A stretch of 64,000 nucleotides of DNA from Theropithecus gelada (taxonomy: Eukaryota > Chordata > Mammalia > Primates > Cercopithecidae). The stretch is from contig NC_037668.1 in the NCBI RefSeq assembly GCF_003255815.1, positions 90,706,822 through 90,770,821 on the forward strand, read 5' to 3'. Within the stretch, counting starts at the first letter, position 1. Every line of letters starts with the position of its first letter. The position numbers were made by a program, and so were the translations under genes. The notes below the pieces were generated by a model. It did no database searches and was not told the DNA's origin. It saw nothing but the letters and a program-made list of their open reading frames with translations. Shown here one piece after another: positions 55,665 through 64,000 of the stretch.

Positions 55665-56054
55665 ATGAACAACTCCTTTCAGAAACCGGGTACAAGAATT
55701 ACTACCTCTAACAGCTGATGTAAATAAGGCAAAAGCATAATAGGGTGAGACGGATTGGCGTTTCCCAATTACCTACTCCTTCTCCTAGAGAAATCAATGT
55801 CAGAGCTCTGAGCATGGAACCCATGCTCACCACCTCTGAGATTAGCCTTTCACACTCCTCTTCCACCTACCCTATAGCTCCAACAGAAGTTGGAGAGTGG
55901 GGGCCCATTAGCTGCTGCTGGGCCCCTCCCACCAGTGTGAGTTGTCTTTAAGACTTCTTTCCACTTTGGTTAAGGCTGTGTGGTTTGGATGGTATATGTA
56001 ATATCTACACACACATATATTAATATATAGCATTAATTTTTTTCTTTTGATAAA

Positions 56055-56170
56055 ATATAAGATCTCAGAGGGCAGAGATAGCCTCGCAACCAGCATTTTA
56101 TCACCATTGCCTAAGATAGGACATGACACTGGGTATCCTCAATAAATATTTGTCAGATAATGAATGTATT
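56055..56170 (+). mobile_element. L2 3' end fragment
   Basis: Sense L2 end: 'agatctcagagggcagagat', 'gacatgacactgggtatcct' and 'caataaatatttgtcagata'. Confidence 0.7.
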
Positions 56171-58130
56171 CCTGAAAAAAGGAAAAAAGGGAACTATATC
56201 TGAGGGTGTATACCTTTACTAGATCTTCTAGCTGGTCTGGTCATGTTCATGGTGACCATGATGCTTTTAATCAGTGAATATTGTTTTGAAAATAAAACAG
56301 GATTCAGTGTCCTCTTTTCCCATTGGGATAAACTGTCATCACAATGCCATTCCAGATACAAATGCCATTCCAAACACAGGACATGATGCATAACCAATAC
56401 TAACACATGCCATTTGAAGCTTTAACAGACAGTCCTCCTTCAAATTTATAACAGTCTATGTTTAAAAACCTGACAAAACCAAAATGTGTTCTCCATAAAT
56501 TATAGTGGCACCATTCCTGCCGCCGAAGTGAAGGTTGTGTCAGCATTTCCATTATTCTGTGGATCGCTGTGTTTCAGGGCTTCAGTTCTTGGCTATAAAA
56601 ATGCACCTTGGGTTTAAAACTGGCAAGGAACACCTCAGCCTTGGAACAAATTTGCTTCACCAAATTTTGAGAGCGAAACCAATTTGTTTATTTCCCCCTT
56701 TGTCAACGACTTTTGTGAAGAGAAACATCCATGAATTTCATTTCCAATTTCATTTTTTAAAAGCTGGCTCGTTTCAGATTTTTACTGAACAATGGTAAAG
56801 TATTGTTTTTGGTATTAGGAGAAGAAAATAAAATTTGTAAGCCTTGTTTTTAAAGAACTACATTGTTCTAAAACCAGCCACCCCCCCTCCCCATTCTGAT
56901 TTCATTAAGAAGGGTTAACAATGGTTTTATTTTGACATGGGCAAATCAGATGGCTACGGTTGGTGGTGAAATTTGATTATGTGATTAGGTTAATAACCTC
57001 TCAACAACAGATCTTATTCTGTAGCTACTTGTTAGGTATAATTTCCCATTGGCTTCCTGGAGAAATCATTTAGTGTAACTATTCATACACTTAATTAAAT
57101 TTCTTTAGTTTCATTTAAGCATGTATTTATTTGTGGTCCCTTGGGCAAGTAACATTTTTCAATATGGTTGTTGATAGTGTTAAAGAATTTCAGTTTTTAG
57201 AAAGGGAGCTGCAACTAGTAATTTAGTGCAATAAACCATTTAAATGGCATTAAAGTTTTGATCTTCATCCCTCTAAACCAGGGTTTCCTCCAAAATCAGA
57301 AGTTACTTATGTCAAGTTTTATTGATTTTTCTTGAATTTCATCTGTAGATGCATGTGTATACTTCTGCCTTAATGACATTGTTTGGTTTTCAATGAGCAC
57401 CTGTGCTATCCAATTACAAGGCGTGGAGGGAAAGGACATAGCTCACCCCAGTGGTAGAGAGGACTTCCCAGAGGAGGCAATGCCTGGGCAGAATCTCATA
57501 GCATAGGTAGGAGTTAGCTAGGCTTGGAAGGGAAAAATGCATTATAAGTGAGGAAGACAAGAGATATTCTTAAATAAAAGGTCAAAAAGTGTCATGAGAT
57601 CATTTATTTTCTAGGTTTAAGCAAGATACAATTCCGGGGATACGTAAGGGATATGCAAATTAATGGCTTACTGTGAAGCCATTAGAATTAATACTTTTAT
57701 TTTACTTAATCAGGGATTCTGTGCCGCTGAGATCATTACGGAAGCAACAGTAGCAGGTGGCCTGGCCATACAGGGATTCCTCACTCGCAGCAGAGAATGT
57801 TGCTGCCACTCAAAGTCACCAGGGGCTGAAGAGCTCCTGTGGAGACCCACATCATCTAACAACACACATGCTCAAAACAGGGAAATGTGCATTTTCAGGA
57901 GAGGAAGAGACAAACCTTTTGTTTAGCTAATTGGCGTGACAGAGTGTGACATACACGTGCTCCTGGAAGAACGGTGTCGGGTGTCTGCACTCAAAATCTT
58001 GAGCACAGGCAACTGGAGGAAAGGCTCTGTGGCACTGATTTTCATTGTGTGTGTGTTAATATTTATATTTGTAATTAAATAAATAATTGAAATTATGCTG
58101 AATTGAAAAAAGATTGCGAGATTTAACGGG
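56171..58130. other. Repeat-poor block, candidate regulatory region
   Basis: About 2 kb without nameable transposons. About 56500-57440 and 57650-57970 have balanced composition and scattered CpGs ('gtgccgctgagatcattacg', 'ctcactcgcagcagag'). Frames at 56535-56798 and 57663-57926 have no domain. Confidence 0.5.
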
Positions 58131-58131
58131 A

Positions 58132-58132
58132 C

Positions 58133-58172
<40 letters not shown>

Positions 58173-58173
58173 A
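58132..58173 (+). repeat. (TG)n dinucleotide microsatellite
   Basis: Two TG runs joined by a TATA interruption (tgtgtgtgtgtatatgtgtg and onward). Confidence 0.97.
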
Positions 58174-58654
58174 TTATTATTAAAGAAAAGGTCTTAAGGT
58201 GATTAAACTGTTCAGAGAAGGATAAATATAGTGTCCCCAGCCCCACCCTCCAAAGTGTAATTCTTGAGCAGTTTCTCATGCCAAGTTCCGGATGGCTGAA
58301 TAATAAGAAATAGTAGTTAATTGCCACCTGGGACAGGGAGAGGGAGTGGGAACTAAGGCAACAGATGTAAAAAGTTAAGCAGGTGCCCTGCACATGGAGA
58401 GGGAGTCAATGTGCCTAATGTTCTATCTGACCAGGACTGATGTGGGCGGAGGGCCTGGGGCTGTGGCTGCCACTCCCCGGGTGAGAGGTGAGGGGCCTGA
58501 GAACAGGAGCCAGCTGCTTTCACTTGCTCCCTGCCTCACTGTCCCAGAGTGGCCAAGCCCACTTCTTGAAATAACCAGCTGCCAGGGCCCCTGGGACGGT
58601 GGGAGGAGGGAGAGGCTTCCTGCCCGAGTGTGAGGAACTGAGCCACCGACCTGA

Positions 58655-58668
58655 CCACTAGGAGGCAG
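58655..58668 (+). promoter_or_regulatory. CTCF-like motif (plus strand)
   Basis: CCACTAGGAGGCAG matches 13 of 14 positions of CCASYAGRKGGCRS (A for K at position 9). Sequence match only. Confidence 0.4.
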
Positions 58669-58769
58669 GATCACATTACCTAACCCACCGGCAGGCTCAC
58701 CCAGGGGCCTGAACGCCTTTGAAAAGAATCTGCTTGCTCCGGGTCCAGAGTAACCCAGCCCTGGTTCAT

Positions 58770-58975
58770 CAAGAACAATGAAGAGGAGTTTGCCTTTGAA
58801 TTCTGGCTCTGACGCTTCCTATCTGTGGGACCGCAGGGAAGTCACTAACCTTTGCAAGGCTCAGTTACATCATCTGTAAAATGGAGGCAGTGATGTCTGC
58901 CCCTCAGGATGGTTGTGAGGATTAGAAATGGCATATAATGGGTCCTTGGTAAGTAACAGCTATTATGTGTAAAAA
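58770..58975 (+). mobile_element. MIR SINE
   Basis: Sense MIR: 'gaattctggctctgacgctt', 'gggaagtcactaacctttgc', 'catctgtaaaatggaggcag' and 'gttgtgaggattagaaatgg'. Confidence 0.88.
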
Positions 58976-60740
58976 GGGTGCTCATGAAACTTGTCCCCAC
59001 AAACATGCCTAAATCCTCCCTACCCACATACCACTTAGGCAGATACAATTCAGTTTGGGCAGCTCAAGAGTAACAGGGTTGGAAACTTGAGCCCTTGGTA
59101 CGAAGCCCCCAGCTGCTCCCTTTGGAACATGCTGAAAGGGATGGAGAAAGCTGCAGGGGCTCCATATGCCAACTGCCCTGGCAGGACCCTGCCTGAAGAG
59201 TCACAATCTCTGTCCTGCTTTGGGAAACAGAATCGTGTGTCCTTAATCCTCCTTATGGGAAAAGGCTGGGCAATGGAGTCCAGACAAGAACGCCAGAGCT
59301 TGGACTCTACTGCGTCAGTGAACGACCATGTGCCCCTCAGGGGTGGAGTTGGGGGCTGAAGAGGCATTTGAAGAAAAAGACCCAGTGGGTGTAGGTGGCC
59401 CCTTGCAGGTCAGCCACCTGAGGCCTGTCTACCCGGCTACTCCCTTGTCTTACAAGTGTTAGAGCCAGAAGAGACCTCGGGCTCAGTGGTGCCCACAGAT
59501 GGGTTTTATTTGACCTGTTTCCCACACTTTCTGGCAGCTCAGGCTCTGGATAAGGATTCAGAAGACAGCTTCTGCCTTACGTTGCCTTTCAAAACTATGA
59601 CTTACTCTTATTGACGCAAACTGATTTGCATCCAAAACCCTAGCTGTAAGGAAATGATAAATGTGGTATTTGATGTTGTGGTCTCTGAAGGACAAAAGGC
59701 CTCCCAGAAAAAGAGGTGGGTGGGAAATGTGGGCGCTAGCACCCCCATATCCTCCACAGGTGCCAACATGGAAGGAATCCAGAGCTTTCACAGGGAAGTC
59801 CGGCTTTTCTGGGCAACTTTGAAGACCTGATAGCAGTGGGCTGTCACTCTCATATCAGCAGCCTGCTGGTGTGAAGTGGTGGCTGCGCCCAGCTGGGCTT
59901 TTGCTCTCCCATTCTCCCCAAGCACTACCAGCCTGGGCCCTGATGGCCATGGAGTTTGCAACCCCCACCTTAGAGACTGGACCCCTCTTCGGGAGACGGC
60001 TTGGTTTAGCCTTTTACCTTATGGATAAAGAAAGTAGGGCCCGGCGAGAGGACTTCCTCTGGGTTCTGTGGCCCTTGGTTGCCACTGTGGAGGCTGGAGC
60101 TCATCCTCCTGATTCTCCAGTGCCCCCTGTTTTCACCACATTGTTCTGCCTCCACTTGGTATTGCATAAACCGTGGCCTGAGTGGGGGGACACGAATAGT
60201 GGAATCCCATGGATGCACTTTCTATAGCAAGCTTGGCAGGGCTCACCTTTGGGATGGCCACACAGTATCCAGTTGGTGGTCCTGAGTTTTCAAACAACAG
60301 TTAAATTATGTTCTTTATTCTCTCTTTTAAAAGGCAAGGAAGAGTGTAACATATTTCCCACAAAACGATTAACATTTAATCAAAAGTTTTAATGTTATCA
60401 GGAAGATTAGGCTCTCCAGAATGATTCATTCCCAGAGGGTTTCAGATGGCCACAGTTTTAGTAAAATTGCTCTCATCTGGAGAGCACCTTTCGCTTACCC
60501 AAAGCATTTTCATGTGTGGCGATGCATTGCAATCTTTAACATTTTTTTTTATTTTAATGTTTAAATCATGTAATCCTCCTTTAAATGAAATCTTACTTGA
60601 AACCTCAATATATAATGGAGATACAAACAGAACAGTTCTGGGTGAAGCTGGGCTGGGAGACTCTGAATCCCACCCATGGACTCCCTCACTTCACCCACCC
60701 TGGAGGCGCCGTCACCCAGCCTAGGGCTGGGCTTCTCCAC
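58976..60740. other. Single-copy, more GC-rich sequence
   Basis: About 1.8 kb with no nameable transposon. Frames of 60-118 codons occur on both strands, overlap each other and lack domains. CpG density is too low for a CpG island. Confidence 0.5.
60120..60133 (-). promoter_or_regulatory. CTCF-like motif (minus strand)
   Basis: On the minus strand the core AACAGGGGGCAC matches the strong half of the CTCF pattern; 11 of 14 positions fit overall. Sequence match only. Confidence 0.3.
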
Positions 60741-60744
60741 GCCT

Positions 60745-60912
60745 GCTGTCTCCCAGCCACAGAATCACCTGGGGATGTGGGATAGTGTGCAGATTCCACT
60801 GCCTCATATTGCCCTGTTGATTCCAATCTCGGAGTTGAGGCCTGGGCATCTGCATTTTAACAAGCCCACACAAGGTGGTTTTTATGCATTCTGAAGCTTG
60901 AGAAACTCCATC
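60745..60912 (+). mobile_element. MER5-type hAT-Charlie DNA transposon
   Basis: Shows 'cagaatcacctggggatgtg', 'ttgaggcctgggcatctgca' and 'ttttaacaagcccacacaag', the MER5A/B order. Termini are diverged. Confidence 0.75.
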
Positions 60913-60964
60913 CCAGGCTTCCAGGGAGCATCGTTTGCAAATGCATTCCTTCTGTTTTGACATA

Positions 60965-61098
60965 AATTGAGTAGGTATTATCCTGATTTTACAGCTGACA
61001 CTATGTTTGCCCAAGGTTGCACATTTCACTGGTGGGGACAGAAGCTAAACCCAGGGCCCCTCAATACGGTGTAGCCCCGCATTCTTCCCATCAGAACA
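60965..61098 (-). mobile_element. MIR SINE fragment
   Basis: Reversed MIR: 'gtaggtattatcctgatttt', 'gcccaaggttgcacatttca' and 'ggggacagaagctaaaccca'. Confidence 0.7.
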
Positions 61099-61338
61099 TG
61101 CAGCAGGAATGGACAGAATTAGAGTAAGCACCTGAGGCCATGTGAGCCCAGGCCCACATTCTATTGAAGGGGGTTTCGGAGGCCACCAGATTGTCTCTAG
61201 CCCTTTCCTCATCTTTCTCAGAGAAAGGAGAAAGGTGTCACACAATGGATGGAGTATGCCAGGCGCATGGGTCTGAATTCCAATCCTCGCCTTCCATTTC
61301 CCAGTCATGAGCCTCAGTTATAAAGATTAGAAAGCATA

Positions 61339-61962
61339 CAGTTGGCTCTCTGTATCTGTACATTGCAGATCCATGGGTTCAACTACCTGCTGATGAAAAA
61401 TATTCAGAAAAAAAGAACAAATAATAATACAACAACAAAAATTAACACAAATTTTAAAAACAATGTAGCAGCTATTTACATAGTATTTACATTGTATTAG
61501 GTATTATTAGAAATCTAGAGTTTTTTTTTGTTTTTTATTTTTTGAGACGGAGTTTTGCTCTTGTTGCCCAGGCTGGAGTGCAATGGCGCGATCTTGGCTC
61601 ACTGCAACCTCCGCCTCCCGGGTTCAAGCGATTCTCCTGCCTCAGCCTCCCGAATAGCTGGGATTAAAGGCATGTGCCACCATGCCTGGCTAATTCTGTA
61701 TTTTTAGTAGAGACGGGGATTCTCCATGTTGGTCAGACTGGTCTCGAACTCCCAACCTCAGATGATCTGCCCACCTCAGCCTCCCAAAGTGCTGGGATTA
61801 CAGGCATGAGCCACTGTGCCCGACCCAGAGATGATTTAATATGTGGGAGGAAGCATGTAAGTTACATGCAAATACTATACCATTTGATATTGGGGACTTG
61901 AGCATCTACATCTTGGTATCCCTGGGGTTCTTGAACCAATCCCCTGGGGATACAGAGGACTG
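61339..61962 (-). mobile_element. MER2 (TcMar-Tigger) DNA transposon split by an AluS
   Basis: Starts 'cagttggctctctgtatctg' after a TA, shows 'ctatttacatagtatttaca' and 'ttgtattaggtattattaga', and resumes after the Alu with 'agagatgatttaatatgtgg' and 'gcaaatactataccatttga', ending 'gatacagaggactg'. Near-complete non-autonomous element; the right TA target copy is mutated. Confidence 0.88.
61521..61826 (-). mobile_element. AluS-type Alu inside MER2
   Basis: Reversed Alu body about 61544-61826 with a poly(T) tail interrupted by G and A. It cuts the MER2 at its 'aatctagag' stretch. Confidence 0.96.
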
Positions 61963-63225
61963 AACATGTAAATGGCCTAGCAGGTGCCTCACCTCAAGTG
62001 CTTAATAAATTGGGAGTGTTATTGCTCTTACTCTTAAAGTGTGGCCTCAAGCAAAGAGTGGCCCTGTGTAGATGACCGTTCTCTTGTACCTCTCTGGGTC
62101 GGATCCCTGGTAAGCAGACTGTGTGATCCCCAGCAGCAAGGCCCCCAGCCAGAAACTACGGTTGTCCTGGTCCGGAGCATAGATTGTTCAGAGAAAGAGC
62201 TATTCCATGAAGCAAAGGGGGATTCGTTCTCCTCTGTGGCTTGGCCTCTGCCTGCGGGGAGACCTGTGTTTTGTAAATGGCTCATGTCCCTCGCAGCATC
62301 ACCCTCCTTCCCCAGCCACTGCCACCTTTTCATATGGATCATCAAGAGTTGGAAGGGGGCCTGGGAATCCCAGGCCTGGTCCTAGGCTGCCTGTATCCTT
62401 CAGCTAATCCCCCCAGTGGGACCGCGGCCCAGGAGAGCGGCTAGTGGGCCCCAGCACCTGTCCCGGGGTCCTGAACCAGGATGACAGGCTCTGTAAGTGA
62501 GCCTCCTTCCAGCTCCCAGCAGCCTCCCGGCGGGTCCTCAACACCCACCACCCTATGCCCTACAGCTGCATCTCCATGCTCTGATGGGTGCAGTAGCCTT
62601 CCTATGTACTGGTGTCCCTGAGTGGGAGCAATCCAGGGTAGCCTTCCAAGGCTGCTTCTCGTGGCCGTGACCCAGGGGAGGGGAGGATCTGCATCTCAGG
62701 CCCACAGAGGGGCATGGACGATACTGGTGCTCAGAGTGGGCCACTCCCAGATTGAAGAGAGACAGCATTTGGGGCAGTGTGAGCCTGAAAGAAAAATTGC
62801 CTCTTGGGGAAGGAAGGCAATTGGGCCACAACTCAGAGGATGTGCAGAAAGGAGGGGAGGAATAAGAACGAGGACCCCAAGCATCCCCTCGTCCACTGTG
62901 CTGGCCCGGGGTCATCTCTGCAGCAGGAAACTGACTGGTAGTTCCTCACTCCCCACATGGAGGAGTCACACTGGTCAGCGTTTCCAAGTCACCTCTCCAG
63001 ACCCCCAGCCCTTCATGTATCCCCTACTTCCTTCATCAAATCTCTGTGCCCTGAACGCCATCTTCCCTTTCACAGAGAGCTCAACCCACCCACTGGACTC
63101 CAAGCCTCTGGCCTCTGTGGTGAACCCCAGAGAGGTGAAGCCCTCTCTCCTCCCTGCTCCTAGAGCCTGGGACCCTCCCAAGGTATAACACTCTTACGTT
63201 GTTTCATACCTCTCGTGTGTGTGTG
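61963..63225. other. GC-rich, Alu-free single-copy sequence
   Basis: About 1.26 kb with no nameable repeat apart from a short MIR-like end near 61990-62030. The 188-codon plus frame at 62622-63188 is the longest non-repeat frame in the window but shows no domain and is opposed by antisense frames at 62553-62915 and 62975-63181. Not called as a gene. Confidence 0.5.
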
Positions 63226-63335
63226 TCTGTTTATCACCCCTGATTGAACTTCTTGCCATATTATTTTGATATTTCTAGTGTCTACTACAGAATTTGGCAC
63301 ACAGTAGGAGCTTAATAAACGTTTGATGAGAGGCT
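63226..63335 (+). mobile_element. L2 3' end fragment
   Basis: Sense L2 end: 'gatatttctagtgtctacta', 'cagaatttggcacacagtag' and 'gagcttaataaacgtttgat'. Confidence 0.7.
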
Positions 63336-64000
63336 AAAAATACATGGAAAAATATTCCACATCACTAATCATCAGAGAAATGCAAATCAAAACCACAACA
63401 ACCTTTCATCTCACACCAGTCAGAATGGACATTATTAAAAAGTCAAAAAACAACAGATGCTAGCCAGGCAGCGGAGGAAAGGGAACGCTCATGCATACAC
63501 TGTTAGTGGGAATGTAGATCAGTTCAGCCACTGTGGAAAGTAGTTTGGAGATTACTCAAATAACTTAAAACAGAACTATCATTTGACCCAGCAATCCCAT
63601 TACTGGGGATATAGTCAAAAGAAAACAAATCCTTCTACCAAAAAGATACGTACTCACATGTTCATTGCAACATTATTCGCAATAGCAAAGATGTGGAATC
63701 AACCTAGGTGCTCATCAATGGTGGATTGAATAAAGAAAATGTGGTACATATACACCATGGAATACTATTCAGCCATAAAAAGGAATGAAATCATGTCCTG
63801 TGCAGCATCACGGAAGCACCTGGAGGCCCATTGTCCTAAGCAAGTTAACACAAGAACAGAAAACTAAATACCAGGTGTTCTCACTTATAAGGGGGAGTGA
63901 AAATTGAGTACTCATGGACATAAAGATGCAACAATAGACATTGGGACTATTAGAGGGAGGAGGGAGAAAGGGAGGCAAGGATCGAACAATGAACTGTTGG
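63336..64000 (+). mobile_element. Primate L1, 5'-truncated, running off the window
   Basis: Sense L1 ORF2 C-terminal region and start of the 3' UTR. The last in-frame segment starts at 63757 (MEYYSAIKRNEIMSC) and reaches a stop at 63865-63867; upstream frames are broken. The 3' end of the element lies beyond the window. Divergence suggests an older primate family (L1PB or L1MA type). Confidence 0.9.

Noticed and set aside
56343..56376. Imperfect tandem 'atgccattcca'
   Set aside because: Two short copies only; ordinary slippage, with no further structure.
62622..63188. 188-codon plus-strand open frame, the longest outside repeats
   Set aside because: No recognisable domain, opposed by antisense frames of similar length in the same GC-rich DNA, and no splice or promoter context. 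Length is compatible with chance in GC-rich sequence.
1..64000. CRISPR array, operon, tRNA, rRNA, snRNA or bacterial-type system
   Set aside because: Nothing in the sequence fits; the window is clearly primate nuclear DNA with no regularly spaced repeats or structured RNA gene that I could recognise.

Overview
The window is nuclear, non-coding DNA of an Old World monkey (macaque, baboon or guenon type). It holds 21 Alu elements, L1 fragments with primate-type 3' ends, an L1 3'UTR and young AluY copies of the kind seen in cercopithecids, plus a deep background of MIR, L2, L1M, MLT1, THE1, MER2 and MER5 relics. The three youngest Alus (starting near 1532, 12503 and 17487) have the '...ctcaagcctgtaatc' head and '...gatccggccactgcac' right arm that I associate with rhesus-lineage AluY. 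I found no believable protein-coding exon, no tRNA, rRNA or snRNA gene, no CRISPR array and no CpG island. Every open frame I examined is repeat-derived, low-complexity, or a chance ORF of about 60-190 codons without a recognisable domain. The species and the locus cannot be named from the sequence alone.

Layout. 1-10 kb: MIR/L2 background, one young Alu disrupted by an assembly gap, an L1 3' end inserted into an L2, an AluJ, and two MLT1-type LTRs. 10-20 kb: a pyrimidine microsatellite grown from an Alu tail, a second AluY, and a nested stack at 16.86-18.47 kb (L1 holding an older Alu and a young AluY, the latter with a second assembly gap). 19.95-20.87 kb: a 5'-inverted (twin-primed) L1 with a 14-bp target-site duplication. 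20.9-26.9 kb: mostly single-copy sequence with two AluS. 26.9-28.7 kb: a nest of L1M, AluJ and a solo THE1 LTR. 28.7-36 kb: L2/MIR/L1M relics, including an unusual 90-bp local duplication. 36-37.5 kb and 45.1-50 kb: long stretches poor in transposons. 37.5-45 kb: a dense Alu/MIR/L2 block. 50-58 kb: mixed repeats. 58.4-63.2 kb: a more GC-rich, Alu-poor segment. 63.3 kb to the end: the start of another sense-strand L1.

There are no genes acting together here. The organisation is best read as a gene desert or a large intron. Several repeat-poor blocks rich in homeodomain-, PBX-, SOX- or TCF-like motifs could be conserved enhancers, but this is inference and needs a multi-species alignment. The strongest direct observations are structural: target-site duplications that date and order insertions, the inverted L1, the 90-bp templated duplication, a tail-only retro-insertion, and two microsatellites that demonstrably grew from Alu tails. 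I did not find evidence for a novel biological system.
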